Assembly (NCBI GenBank): GCA_021030915.1
Contig: JAGEMR010000066.1
Location: 98,753 to 162,752 of the forward strand
Source of the DNA: Astrothelium macrocarpum
Lineage: Eukaryota > Ascomycota > Dothideomycetes > Trypetheliales > Trypetheliaceae
DNA length: 64,000 nucleotides
Reading direction: 5' to 3'
A program made the position numbers and the translations under genes. Below, piece after piece: positions 44,901-55,895 of this stretch; positions within the stretch are counted from its first letter, which is position 1, and every line of letters starts with the position of its first letter. The notes below the pieces were generated by a model. That model ran no database searches. It was given only the letters and a program-made list of their open reading frames with translations, and was not told where the DNA came from.

Positions 44901-45253
44901 TGTACATGGGTTCGCGCCACCAGCGCGAGGAGTATCTCTATGGCGAGGAGTGGGAGGCGTATCAGGATGCGGGGATCATCACGTTGCTGGGTCGTGCGTT
45001 CTCGCGGGACCAGCCGCAGAAGGTGTATATCCAAGACCGGATGCGACAGACGATGGATGAAGTGCGTAAGGCGTACCTGCATCAGCATGGGAGCTTCTAT
45101 CTGTGCGGGCCGACGTGGCCGGTGCCGGATGTGACGAATGTGCTCGAGGAGGCCATTAGCGTGGATGCGAAGGCGAATGGCAAGAAGGTGGATAGTAGGA
45201 AGGAGATTGAGAAGTTCAAGGATGACCTGAGATATGTGCTTGAGGTCTATTAG
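41993..45253 (+). CDS. MET10: Assimilatory sulfite reductase (NADPH) flavoprotein alpha subunit
   Basis: Passes electrons from NADPH through FAD to the haemoprotein beta subunit that reduces sulfite to sulfide in cysteine/methionine synthesis. Single exon; ATG 41993 gives 1086 residues (an in-frame GTG precedes it). Layout as in MET10: an N-terminal ~450-residue pyruvate:ferredoxin-oxidoreductase-like part (TRTGAGSIALGYMFSKDF, VYDGVYVGRETTRVVDVL), a middle region, an FAD-binding domain (SVKTAIVHVKDHRRLTPLIYD, RREYSIASS with the FAD-binding RxYS) and a C-terminal NADPH-binding domain (APLIMAGLGTGLAPFRAF, YMGSRHQREEYLYGEEW, FYLCGP). The gene is intact. Its immediate upstream neighbour is the end of a transposon, leaving only 114 bp of ancestral upstream sequence. 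Confidence 0.95.
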   Translation: MHLQQPSPTGSAIVNELDKKQRKYLDTSSSLPFGQLIPLPSLSGPTYVTAQTLVQHVAYILSDKIFTYSPETFDLDVALKSWMLQNERNAFGEITGVSAMQTRTGAGSIALGYMFSKDFDLKKRHIPQSIVTSSSSLQYLRPQLDQLSLLYSVANPVVAHVASVDYAAGSTSGLVSDYISSLSLAEDLGMGLVSSASPHEVQHMSLFATLLANIMPAMHVYDGVYVGRETTRVVDVLDKSGLVNNYNAIQQATSGSEKKHIDNEGKVTRLLRAFNEELGTDYKLFEYHGHPEAEIVLVVFGTVEAMLASRLATELAKDGEKIGVINVRVYRPFVEEAFVEVVPKTTQTVVVLGQSSQHHDVSDALGHSRLYTDVLAAVSFSFGLGTALTVKDIKYSIDVVWTPAKMLGYLRHASTGVDLQEYAGHHPSLDSLSVSSHQYTFWDVDESVSATAPTSLGRLLSLDSASNVSIRQGNDNLVQGGTVRTDIRSSSRSLELSYSIDASDITYVGEEKLLREFEILNNMKDESKLLLRLPGVKDEDSEKQLSVTLRKGLVSKKIKLFVLDPLRSEKVSEQQELEVLLTQLAFLKLARPELLTVDRTKLATSIGSSVDVLDAGAAEVENTVREIDVPESWATIEPEVDAFSLPTDININSFSGFDKSEQEPPTHLKTWETIAKGLVFKEAYGTKSDLRPDLSVKTAIVHVKDHRRLTPLIYDRNIFHIEFDLGDSGLKYDIGEALGIHAENDRHEVEQFIKWYGLSPDDIAEVPSREDPNVLENRTVYQALMQNVDIFGRPPKRFYEALSEFADKESEKIQLLALGTGANQEAVVEFKRRAEVDTITYADILLEFPSAHPSFHDIVRIVAPMKRREYSIASSQKVQPNTVSLLIVTVGWVDPQGRDRFGQATRYLDALPIGAPVTVSIKPSVMKLPPRTEAPLIMAGLGTGLAPFRAFAQERAWQKQQGMSIGDVLLYMGSRHQREEYLYGEEWEAYQDAGIITLLGRAFSRDQPQKVYIQDRMRQTMDEVRKAYLHQHGSFYLCGPTWPVPDVTNVLEEAISVDAKANGKKVDSRKEIEKFKDDLRYVLEVY

Positions 45254-45600
45254 GTACTAACCTGCGGTAAAGCGGCAGCACGAAGATCACCGAAATGATG
45301 TTGTGTCGATGGCTCATGAAGTATGATATCGTTCGGCGATTTCGCGAAGCTGTGCAATGACCTCTTGAGCTCAATACGTCGATCACTATGTATTCTTTTA
45401 ATTGGATGAAGCCTTATGAGGCTAGTGATACGCAGCATTGTAACAAAAGCTAATTTTATTCATAGTTCATTTATTCTCATCATCTTATGCGTTTTCCATT
45501 TTTCAATCAATTGCCCGTTCACTCTACCACCAGCAGATAACACGAATTGCGCTTTACTTCTCATGTTTGATCGCTGGCTGACTTTGAGAACTCCTTGAGC
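45254..45600. other. MET10 3' region
   Basis: No gene seen; includes the MET10 terminator. Confidence 0.45.
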
Positions 45601-46296
45601 GAGATGCCTTTACGTCGTTGATCCTCCCGGTTATTGATGCCGTAAGGTTGTGTCGCAACGGTATGAAGGTAAGTCTGCTTGAACGTATACTCAGAGTTCT
45701 TGCTGCCTATGGGGTTGTCGAATCAAGAGACGTTGATCGGTAGGCTCCAATTATCTTCGCCAACACGTTTGCTCAACATCCAACTGAAACGGCACTTGAA
45801 CTGTGCTTTGACTTTTTCTCCTGGCTGGCTGGCTACACCGGCTTTTTTCAAGGAATTCGGCCACCCAAATCCAATCGACCCAGCAAAGATGTCCGTTGCA
45901 AAAGCATACAACTTCCCCGACGGAAACCAGATCTAGGAATTTTTCCTATCAACGCCTCACATCGATGCTTTCAATAAACACATCGTGATATTCAATGAAG
46001 ATCATAGGAATCGGATGGATTGTTATCCTGTCAAAGAGCGCCTGGGAGAAGTAGCACTGGTGAATGAGTTCATGATAGCTAATGTCAGCAGAGGACTCGG
46101 TCACCAAGCAATAGCTCTGAAAAGCAGGGTCCCCAACTCCCTGGACGGTGTATCGTTCGAGATTGAACCCGAAGCCTTCCAGAAGACGAGGCTGAGGATA
46201 TCGAGGACCAAGAAAATGACTTTTTGACCGAGCAACCAATCAAGTGCGCACACCTGTACTACTTCCGATCTGTGCCTCATGCCTGGCCTCGAGAGG
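45600..46296 (+). pseudogene. O-methyltransferase (COMT-type) pseudogene
   Basis: Pieces of a SAM-dependent O-methyltransferase appear in order but in changing frames. LLERILRVLAAYGVVES is the dimerisation/winged-helix block at 45675-45726, with a TAG at 45741-45743. TETALELCFDFFSWLAG follows at about 45783-45835. After a frame change LATPAFFKEFGHPNPIDPA appears at about 45833-45890, with a TAG at 45934-45936. Then come AFNKHIVIFNEDHRNRMDCY, ERLGEVALVNEF and the weakened SAM-binding glycine motif (ANVSRGLGHQAIALKSR), and in a third frame YYFRSVPHAWPRE at about 46255-46296. Downstream catalytic parts are missing. It may be a lost member of the tailoring-gene run that follows. Confidence 0.7.
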
Positions 46297-47265
46297 TATG
46301 CAAATTTTTTATGTATTATTATCACAGCTACGACACAGACTCTGTGCGGCCGCTAGCGTTCTAATCGCCCAGAGTCTCGGCTATCGGCTATAGGACAACC
46401 TATCTCCGAACACACATAAATAAGAGCCAACCCATTTAGATAGCTTAGTTTCTTGTGCTACAATCTAATCCTGTTACTTATTATAAGCTTTGAGCTGTGA
46501 TAATTATGTATGATAACACCATTTATTTTACATGTTATCAATATAAAGTATATTGATTGATAAACTAAATTTTTAAAAATCTTCTTTTATTACCTAAATT
46601 AAAATCTTATTATTAGATAATAATTTTTGAAAGTAATTTTATTTAAAACAAATGTAATTTCTAATGCTTTATATGCGGTAATTCACCGTGGTCAATAAGT
46701 TCAGATTCGAGAAATCCAATTGCACGGGACGGCACGCCGGCACACGGAAGTACTCGAATACATCACCAAATTGCTCTAACACAAATGCAGTCAGAGTGGC
46801 ATACCCACGTACTCGAATTGCATAAGTTAGTGTCCTAAGGCTGAAAACAAAATAGAAGCGAGACATGGATTGACGCTGCACTAAGATCCAGTTTTGTCGT
46901 GGGGTTTCGGAGACTACTGAATTCATGGCTGCTGCCTGCTAAAATCATTCATACACTACCAATTACAGCGCTCCGTGGCTCGGAATTTGCAGCATGAATA
47001 TTGTTCATGGACTTCCATGACAGACAAGGTCTATGCAACACGCAATTTTTTCAGCGATATGTACAGTATCCATTAGCCGACAGGTAATTTCACTCGCTTC
47101 TGCTTCACAGCCGCGCTGATCTCCCCAAACGCCTCCGCTATATAACGCCGCATTTACAAAGTTTTAGTAAACGAGCCATAGGGTTATTGAAGTACGTTGA
47201 CATTCTCATGGTTCTCACTAAACCCACTTCCATCCTTGTTACCAACAAGCTCATCTGCCATCATC
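46297..47265. other. Intergenic, partly AT-rich
   Basis: 46440-46660 is AT-rich. A minus-strand open frame of 85 codons (46926-46669) has no recognisable motif. The last ~250 bases are the promoter of the SDR gene; an in-frame non-ATG extension begins at 47197. Confidence 0.35.
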
Positions 47266-48249
47266 ATGCTTGTATATTTGCTGGTCACTCTCGGAGCCGT
47301 GACTCTTTTCAGGCAAACGTGGATCCTGTGTCACTTCGTACATCTGCATCTAATCCATAAGTCTACAATTCGTCGCTACGTTTCACCTCATTCTTCATGC
47401 TCCACCCAAAAAAGCAATCATCGCCATCCTCCTTGGGCTTTAATTACCGGGGCTAGTGATGGGATCGGCTTTGCCTTTGCACACGAACTCCTTGCTGAGG
47501 GGTTTTCCATAATCCTGCATGGTCGTGATGAGGCCAAACTCTGCCAAGCACGCGCGTCTCTCCTTAGGCATTTTCCCGATTCAGCAATTAACATCGCCAT
47601 CCTGGACGCAGTATCCACAGACCCCCTTGTTCTCGACAGGTTCATCTCGTCACTCCCCATCGTTAATCCTCGCTCAACCAACTGTGGGTCTGGCTCCCTT
47701 GCCGTTCTCATTAACAATGTTGGTGGCCCGGCAGATCTACCCGTATTCCGATCGTTCGAAGCCTGCACGTCTAGCCAACTTGTTGCATTGACCAACTTGA
47801 ACGCGCTGTTCGCGCTGCATCTAACGCGAGCGTTACTCCCCTTGCTCGATGCACCTGGCCTTATACTCAATGTCAGCTCCTCTGCAGCTACAATTCCAGT
47901 TCCATATCTCGCTACTTACAGCGCTGGGAAAGCATTTGGAAGTACATTCTCCCGGGCTCTAAGATTAGAGATGCAGGCGAGTGGACGGGATGTCGAAGTG
48001 ATGAGCTTACTAGTGGGAGAGGTCAAAGGTCGAATTCACGGCCACAAAGGCGGCTGGACGAGATCTGATCCCAGAAACTTTGCGAAAGCTGCACTTGGTA
48101 AAGTGGGCTGTGGGTATGCAGAAGTGACTCCGTGCGCACGGCATGCCATACAATTGCTGGTCCCCAAGATACTTCCAGATTGGTTGATGGACAGGGGAGT
48201 GATTATGAACGTCATGAAAATGAAGCATGCAGAACGCATTACTGAGTGA
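47266..48249 (+). CDS. Short-chain dehydrogenase/reductase, membrane-anchored (3-ketoacyl-CoA reductase/17beta-HSD-like)
   Basis: NAD(P)-dependent oxidoreductase. ATG 47266 to TGA 48249, 327 residues, no intron. It begins with a hydrophobic helix (LVYLLVTLGAVTLF), followed by a classical SDR core: nucleotide-binding TGASDGIG, NNVGG, catalytic Ser in LNVSSSAA and the YSAGK Tyr-x3-Lys pair. The combination of an N-terminal anchor, TGASDGIG and a KGRIH... C-terminal region resembles the ER-bound KAR/17beta-hydroxysteroid dehydrogenase 12 group. The upstream open extension (from 47197) lacks an ATG. It is the first intact gene of the run of oxidoreductases, so a specialised-metabolism substrate is as likely as a fatty acyl one. 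Confidence 0.85.
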   Translation: MLVYLLVTLGAVTLFRQTWILCHFVHLHLIHKSTIRRYVSPHSSCSTQKSNHRHPPWALITGASDGIGFAFAHELLAEGFSIILHGRDEAKLCQARASLLRHFPDSAINIAILDAVSTDPLVLDRFISSLPIVNPRSTNCGSGSLAVLINNVGGPADLPVFRSFEACTSSQLVALTNLNALFALHLTRALLPLLDAPGLILNVSSSAATIPVPYLATYSAGKAFGSTFSRALRLEMQASGRDVEVMSLLVGEVKGRIHGHKGGWTRSDPRNFAKAALGKVGCGYAEVTPCARHAIQLLVPKILPDWLMDRGVIMNVMKMKHAERITE

Positions 48250-48910
48250 CCTAAGAAAACATATTTCATATCCGTAAGACAATTACGACAAACTCGAATA
48301 GATGCTTGTGCGGGTCCATTTCTTACCTTCTAGGATGACAGTGCTTTGCATGGTAAACATTGATACTTACCGAACGGAGTTGGTCAGCCTCTAACCTATC
48401 ATGTAGGCTATACGGTATCGCGTTGGACTAAGTGATCAGCAACCCTCAATGTCGGGCCGTTGCCAATTGATCATTACCACCACAATCGATCGAAAGGCTC
48501 AGAACTAGCATCTACAAACCGATTTAGGCAGGCAATTGAGCGGCAGCATGCCGCCAGAGTAGGTCTACAGATAGCTCTGTGTCACTTAATCGAAGATAAG
48601 GAAACGGATCACTATGCTAGCCTTCATTATTGGTTTCCATGTTCGGAAAGCACGGCAACAACCAGCATCTGCTCCAACGAAACTTATGTCATTCAGGCAT
48701 GAAGTTGCGTGTTGCTTCATCTGAATGCCTTGGCTTGACTGTATTGTGGCTAGTACCAATGCGCACAGGTAGTCCAGAAAGATTACCCCCAGAGTGTGAT
48801 GCCCATCTCCCAGTGCTAGAACTTGGTATTCCAGTGGGTTGGCCGCTAGGATCCTCTCACTATTTCCTCTCATCTGTTCTGATTTCACCATCATCATTGT
48901 GCTCCACGAT
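48250..48910. other. Intergenic promoter region
   Basis: Between the SDR stop and the FAD-oxidase start. Short open frames only. Confidence 0.45.
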
Positions 48911-50529
48911 ATGCAAGTCAAAATTTTAAGCAGCCGAGGAGCGGTCTCTCTGATTATTATAATTGTTGCACTTGGGCTTCAGGCGTACAGGCTATTCACG
49001 AATGAGCAATCTTACGCTGCCTTTCAAACATGCGATGAACTAAAATCTTTAACGTCCCTCAATGGCAATGTGATTACAAGGGACCATGACTCGTTCCAGG
49101 ACTTTCAATTGTCGTATCATTCTACACAAGCAAGACTTCGTACGCCAGCATGCGTCGTTCAGGCCATGTCCACAATACAAGTGGCTACGACTATGCTAAC
49201 AGTTTCTAAGTCAAGCCAACGAAGCCCAGGCTCTATCAAGCTTGCAGTAAAAAGTGGTGGCCATTCTCCAGACGGCTCATCGAATGTTGATGGCGGCATA
49301 ACTATTGATCTTAGTTTGATCAACCAGATAAGCCTGAGTAAAGACCGTCGATCCGTTTTACTTGGAGCAGGTGCCAAATGGTCTGATGTGTACGAGAAAC
49401 TCGCTCGGTCAGGCCTTGGTGTCGCTGGCGGAAGGGCCGGTGGAGTCGGAGTGGGTGGCTTGATCCTTGGTGGTATGTCGAATGCTTTTCATAGATCCAC
49501 AAAAAATTTTCTAGAGACTTTCATCTATTCGTAATGAGTCGCTAACAGTATCAAATCTCAGGAGGATTATCGTTTTTCGCTCCGCAAATGGGATTTGTAT
49601 GCGATAGCGTTTTGAGCTATGAACTTGTCCTTCAGAATGGCAAAGTTCTCACGATTTCGGCCGAAACGGATAAGGAACTTTGGCTTGCTTTGAGAGGGGG
49701 TTCCAACAGATTTGGAATAGTGACGCACTTCAGGCTTAAAACCATCGAAGTATCGTCCATCTGGGGGGGATCAATCTTCTACAACCATTCTACTATCGAC
49801 CAAAACATCAATGCTCTTCACGATCTTACCACATCAGGCTCTAATTATGACCCGAAAGTCTCGGTCATACAGACACATGGCTACAGAGCCGGCTATGGCT
49901 TTGCAATTGTCAACACTATCCACTATACAGCGCCGTACAAAGACCCCGAGACTTTAAGAGCCTTCACAAAGATTCCTTCTTTATTAAACACCACAAGAAC
50001 TACAAGTCTTACGAATATGACATTAGAAATAGACAGCCGCTCTCCCGCTGGGTTTTATCAATACCAGTCGACCACGACCATCATATCCGATCCATTACTG
50101 TTGAAAGAAATGACGATGATCTCTCGAAATGCTATCATGCAGATCTATAATGTTAAAGGATTGGTTTGGGGACTCGTTTTCCAGCCTCTGCCACCAATAA
50201 TTACCAGCAAGTCGCAAAACATGGGCGGGAATATGCTTGGCCTTGGGGAAAACCAGAATGCACTTGTTCTAGTTCTGTTGACAACCAGTTGGATTGATGC
50301 AAAAAATAGTCACAAAGTGGTAAATACAGCAAAAGAAGTCATCCAAAGTATCGAAGAGTTGGCTCAAAGGCGTGGGTTGCACCATAAATTCAAGTATCTT
50401 AACTATGCTGCTCCAGATCAAGACGTTCTTTCGGGTTATGGTGAAGAGTCGAGACGCATCATCGAAATGTTGTCGCTTAGACATGATCCCAAGAAGCATT
50501 TGCAGAAAGCTTTCTCAATGAGACTTTAG
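48911..50529 (+). CDS. FAD-linked oxidoreductase, BBE-like, with N-terminal anchor
   Basis: Flavin-dependent oxidase of the FAD_binding_4/berberine-bridge-enzyme-like family. Exons 48911-49472 and 49562-50529 give an exact frame of 509 residues; the 89-bp intron falls inside the glycine stretch LILGG|GLSFF. The N-terminus (VSLIIIIVALGLQAYRLF) is a signal peptide or anchor. FAD-binding block: LAVKSGGHSPDGSSNVDGG, where the His of SGGHS is the usual attachment site for 8-alpha-histidyl FAD. The second (Cys) attachment site of bicovalent enzymes is not seen around GLSFFAPQMG. The C-terminal BBE segment ends near YGEESRRIIEMLSLRHDPKK; here the family normally has KxKYDPxxxF. The substrate is unknown. 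It is convergent with a second family member. Confidence 0.87.
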
Positions 50530-51591
50530 ACTCATTGTGGAGTGGTACGAGCTATCATGTCAATATTGAGTTTAAATAAGCACTTCAGACTAGATAAATC
50601 AAGAGTGACACTGGGTAAATGCCGTGGGATCAAGTTGTCCGACAGATTCCATCTGTCGACTCCAGCTCTACCTTCCTATCGATCCAGTCCTGTTGAAGGA
50701 AGCTGCCCTGTGGTTTGGTGGTAGACATTACCTCATAAGGCCCCAGCGTACATAGCCGTCTCTTCCTCCTCCGGAGAACTTAGACTTCAATACTTTTTTT
50801 ATGAATACAATAAGTTTCACTTCAACAAGTTCATCTTGAGCTGTGAATGTGGAGGTTCGGTCGGGTGTTGATAGCGAATGTGGGTGGAAGTTGACGAAGA
50901 AGTCATTGTGCGAAGCTTAAATGTTAAATCCGTTGAGACGTTGAGGATTCATTTATCATCTTGTGGTTATAAAGGACGGTAACGATTTCGTTGCCTTACT
51001 AATTTGCTATGATTTACAACTACGTCGTCACTGTGGAAAGGTACCGGGTATAGTGTCAATATTGGGTTTGCAAAGAGCCTTGTGGACCAGATAGAACACT
51101 TATGAATCACCCATAACTCAAGAATGACTCATCATGAGACTCTGAACTACGTATACTAGAGCATTTCCTGTTAAAGTCATTGTTCAGGTTCTGTACTAGT
51201 CTTAGATACAATATCTATGGAAGAGGTTGTGAATGACAGATAAAACATATGAGGCAGTCAGCGCCAGCCCTAAGACTTTCGATAACACTACGTACCAAGC
51301 CATTTGGTTTCTATATAAAAATATCTGGAAATAGCTACAATCCCTTCTCATTGTTGCATTGAGGCTATGTTTAAGGTGCATAAATTGGATAGGCGACTCT
51401 CAATCTGTTGGAATTCATTATTTCCATTGAGTTCAGGTTCTTGATTCATCAATAAATCAGTATAACCTATATTTCGCCTTACGATAGTTTTTAGCCAAAC
51501 CCCAAAATTCATTCTTCGCCGCTATCAATACCGAAGCCTATGGCCAATCTGCTACAACAGATAGCAAAAACTCTCCCATATATGTTCCCAC
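50530..51591. other. Region between convergent FAD oxidases
   Basis: About 1.06 kb without a supported gene; contains both 3' regions. No repeat structure evident. Confidence 0.4.
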
Positions 51592-53145
51592 TCATGTCGA
51601 AATGATTTTGAATCCACCCTTCACGGATTTCTGGAATATCCCTGACGGATCATACTTTTTGCTAACCGTGCTTAGAAATAGCTTGTTATCCTTCCCATAG
51701 CTATCAATAACAGGCTGTCCCTCCCATCCATAGTTCATGTATATATATGGATAGTAAGTACCTCGCTGTCTTGCTGATTTTTCGAGCGTGTCAAAATAAC
51801 CATTGCAAGTATCAACAACTACATTGTCGTCTCCTTCATTATCCCAAGTTGCACATAATGTAGCAACGACGATCGTATTATCGGTTGGTAAGCCAAGAAC
51901 GTTGCCACCGCGCTCTAGTCCTCGCTGAACCATGATTGGAGTTATTGGATTGAAGACAATTGTGAATGTCACACCTTTTACCTTCTCCACCAAAGGTAGG
52001 TAGTTCTCCCAGAGTTGAAGTGCTTCTTCTAACGTTGACAAGTCATTGTAGAATGACTTGTTCATAAAAAGACGGCTGAGAATCAATGGAGCATTAGCCC
52101 GAGTGATTTATCATTGCAAGAGGGCTTTACATACCGAAAGCCTGAGGCAGAAGCATGTCCCTCCTCCTGCGCTAACTCCTTCAAAGAGCTTAGCCGCATA
52201 GTGCTCTTCATCACTCCACCAATGCCTACGAAGCCTTCAAAGAATGGAGGACTCTCAACGGCCTCTGTATACTTTAGACTATTGTAACTTAGTTTACCAA
52301 CTTGATGATTGTAACCAGCAGCTATAATGATGGCAGCGGCTTTATCAAAGTTCTTCGGATCAATAACTCGATTGAACTCCCTTAGTTGCTTTGGCATAGT
52401 TGAAATATCGGAGACAATTACGCCACCCCACATGGGCTTGATTTGAAAAACGTGCATAGTAAAGCGGGTGACAACCCCGAAATTATTGCAGCCTCCTTTT
52501 AGAGCTTTCCAAAGATCGGAATAAGAAGACTCGGTTGCATGAACGATTAATCCGTCCGCCAGTACGATTTGGAATTCTACAACATTATCACAGACAAAGC
52601 CTGTTTTTCCAGTGAAGTAAGAGATACCGCCTAAAGCTGGATTAGAGGCAAATTGCACTATGACTGGATCATGAACATATCTCACCTCCGAGCGTCAGCC
52701 CACTCACACCTGCCTGTGCTACTCGAGCGCCAGGCAAGGTCAGGTTCATAGGCTCAAGATAGTTGTACAAGTCTTCCCAATAGACACCTGCATCAACCTC
52801 AACGGATTGCTGGTCGTCGCTTATACAAATTGTTTTTAGCCCTCGAAGGTCAATATTCAGCCCACCAGATAAACTTGCACTGCCTGCCCATGTCTGATGT
52901 CCGCCACTTCTGACGGCAAATCGAGCAGAAAAATCACTTTCTACATTCGCTTGTGAGAGCAATTTCACGGCTTCGGCCACGTCAGAGGCTGATCGAGGGA
53001 GCAAAATGCCAGCTGGTCTCACTTCCGCTTCTTGATTCGACCAGTAGCTGTCTGTTGACTTTGTATAAGCTTCTTCGCCAGGAGTTGCAAGCAAATTGGC
53101 AATAGAGCTCTTCTGTATGACGTCAACCGCAAATGAGGCTGTCAT
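51592..53145 (-). CDS. FAD-linked oxidoreductase, BBE-like, no signal peptide
   Basis: Second member of the FAD_binding_4/BBE family. Exons 53145-52686, 52630-52135 and 52075-51592, exact frame, 479 residues. The first intron sits at the same place as in the neighbouring gene (LTLGG|GISYF), supporting common ancestry. FAD-binding: FAVRSGGHQTWAGSASLSGG, with the His of SGGH as probable flavin attachment. The C-terminal substrate-side segment contains YPYIYMNYGWEGQPVIDSYG and ends with VSKKYDPSGIFQKSVKGGFK. The start at 53145 is preferred; the frame continues upstream to 53241 without an ATG. It lacks the N-terminal hydrophobic segment of the neighbour, so the two probably act in different compartments. 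Confidence 0.87.
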
Positions 53146-53897
53146 CTTTATAGTATCCTGGCTTTTCCACAGTGGGTACGACGGGGCGAATAACAGCGGA
53201 TGAAGACTGAGATGTAATGAACACGAATATATTGTCTTCAAAATGCGGTGGTTTTAAAACAAGGCTGAACCAATCCGCATTACGTGAATCGACGATTCCC
53301 AGATGCAAACTTGAGGGTATCTGAATGCCTCATGGACCGAGCTTCCTGCTAACCCCGGCTATTGCAACGTCAAAGCTCATACAGCTGAAATGCAGAAAGT
53401 TCCACTTATGCAAAAGACTTCTTACTGAATGCAACCGTATCACAATAGATGCAGGATGTCGATGCGACAACCAACAGCAAGCGCCCGAAAACGGCGAACA
53501 GGTCGCAGGCGGGCCGTGTCTTGGCATTTTCTATTTGACCAATAGGACATAAAGTAGGCAACATAGTACTGTTTTCATCCGCTTAACTCCTTTGATCACT
53601 TTTTTCCGCGCAATCCTTTGCCACATCATTAAAATGGCTAATAAGATGATTAAAAGGGTCCCTAAAAAGGAATGATTTTCACGCTTGCTATCGTCATAGC
53701 TGATGTTTCACGTTTTCAGTGATGTCAACGATCAGATCATTGGGCAAGGGTGAGGTGATTGTACATGCGGCCTTTCTGCGCAATGCAGTTCACTCCGTTG
53801 TAAGTTGCTATTGTAGGTGGATTGTTCAAGTCTAAAGTTTGTTCTCCCGTCATGTGTATCTTGCTCGTATCATAGCAACTTCAAGTGTAGCTGCACA
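53146..53897. other. Bidirectional promoter of FAD oxidase and P450
   Basis: 752 bp between divergent starts at 53145 and 53898. No gene seen. A shared promoter would fit co-regulation. Confidence 0.45.
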
Positions 53898-55656
53898 ATG
53901 GCGTCTCGAATTCTTCATACTCATCATGAAACCAACTACACTGGTTTGGCACTTTCGTTTATAATCCTATTTGTCGCCAGTCTCACTATCTGGAGTGCTC
54001 TCAAAGTATATCTGGAACTAGAAAAGCCGTTTGAGGGAAAAATTCCAAAACCTAGGCATGACGACTGGCCTCTAGTTGGCAATCTCAAATTTTGGAATAA
54101 ACGATGGGATTTTTTCAACGACTATAGAAATGGAGATGCTGTCTCTAGGAATTTCTCATTCAAAATCGGATCTTGTAAAAGCTGCCCTTCTTGAAACCTA
54201 GAGTTTTGCTAAATCAGCTCCTAGTCTCTGTTGTTGGATTAACAGGACAACAATCCCGCCAGGCTTTCTACGAGGACCGCCGTTTAGCCTTCAACGAAGG
54301 ATACGCGATGCTCTTTGGACAGACTCCCGGCCTCAAACCGCGCGGAGAAGAGGGCATAATCTTCGAAAGCGGTGACGATGAGAAACTCAAGACTCCAGCA
54401 GGTTTTGGTCAATACTTTCAAACACGGATTATCAAGATGATGCACCCAGAAAATTTTGGAAAAGGCATGCCAAAACTTCGAAAACATCTCCAAGACATCT
54501 TTAATTCCAACTAATGATATTATCAGTGCTGCCTTTTCTATTTAATGATATTCAAAACGTTGTAAGTCACTTGGTGGCTCAGCGTAAAGGCATCTTCGAC
54601 CCATTCGATCTGCTCTTTGAGACTGTGTTCCGCTTGACAGTCCGTACCGTTGGCTGCAAAGATATTGCCGATGATACGAGGAGCGTTCGCACTCTCCTCG
54701 AGAACTTTGAGCGAGTGGCAAACAGCTCAACGCCACTGGCAGTCGTAGGACCTTGGTGGCTAATCACCCCAGCTCGTTGGTCAAGATTTTGGGGAGGTTT
54801 TAAACTTTACAGAATGCTGAGCAAGATCGCAGAGGAGAGAAGAAGGACTGGGATCCGTCAGGAAGACACGATGCAATTTCTGCTCGATCAAGGTGATTCT
54901 ATTCAGGCCTCAGTTCGATTTATCATCAATGCAGTTTATTCCGGATACGCTAATACTGGAATCAATGCGGCTTACGCTTTATGTCATCTGACTCATAATC
55001 CGGAATGGGGAAATAAAGCTCGCCAGGAGGTACATGATGTCTGCATTCGATACGCACAAACCGGAGATTCAGTGGATGAAGCACTATATCGTATTCCTCT
55101 TAATGCTTGGTCTCACGAGTTCCCAATCCTTGACCTTTGTATACGCGAGACTATTAGAATCGCTATGATGGGAGCGACTTTTCGATGGAATGGTACTAAT
55201 TCATCAATTCCTTTAGGTGACACCGGCGAGGTAATCCCTCCTGGAAGTTATGCAACTTACCACATTGGAGATGTACATAGGAACCCAGAGATCTACCCAG
55301 AACCAGATATCTGGGATCCAGCACGATTTTCAGCGGAACGTGCTGAGCACGCAAAACGGCCATTGGCATATCTTGGTTGGGGTGTGGGTAGACATGTGTG
55401 TCTCGGAATGAAGGTAGAATCTACCCGCATTCTGGGATCCTGCATCTACTGACGAAGACAGTTCGCAAATCTGGAACAGACCATGATTCTTGCGTTTTTC
55501 CTATCCAAGTTTAATCTTCAAGTTGTGAATAGCCAAGGATTGAGCTATGAGACTGTTCCGCTTCCAAACCGAAACATTGTGGTGTCGGAAAAGCCCCGCG
55601 AAAAAGTTCTTTTGGCCTTCGAAGCTATACACGAGGCGGAAAATCAGAGTTTCTAA
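53898..55656 (+). CDS. Cytochrome P450 monooxygenase with an unexplained frame break
   Basis: Exons 53898-54174, 54225-about 54500, about 54541-55413 and 55462-55656. N-terminal helix GLALSFIILFVASLTIW, then IPKPRHDDWPLVGN. The 50-bp intron 1 joins KIGSF to SVVGLTGQQSRQAF. Later motifs: I-helix region AVYSGYANTGINAAY, ExxR in RETIR, WDPARFSAER, haem loop LGWGVGRHVCLGM; the last intron (55414-55461) follows MK and restores FANLEQTMILAFFLSKF. Between HLQDIF and NDIQNVVSHLVAQRKG there is a 41-bp segment with stops, bounded by TTTAAT at 54500-54505 and 54541-54546, and no GT-AG pair spans it. It is either a non-canonical intron, an insertion that kills the gene, or an error. Overall it resembles fungal secondary-metabolism P450s. 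Confidence 0.75.
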
Positions 55657-55895
55657 TCAGCCTATCTCTATATCCAATTCCAAATATAGTTCGTAACCTC
55701 ATTTCTGGCCTGGTCTTTTTGCAGTCCTAGCAAAGGTCTTCGGATTAGCAAATGTCTTGTCTATTACCCTCTGAACCACTTTCATGTCTTGTCTTACGAT
55801 CTTGCATAGCTTCTCCCACTTAATGAGTATTTAAGCAGTTTGAGCGCTAGTCTACTAATGCTGGAGTATTCTGGCTATTAATACACACTTTCATC

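Noticed and set aside
45679..45936. An 85-codon open frame as an independent small gene
   Set aside because: It is one frame of the O-methyltransferase pseudogene; conserved blocks continue in other frames on both sides.
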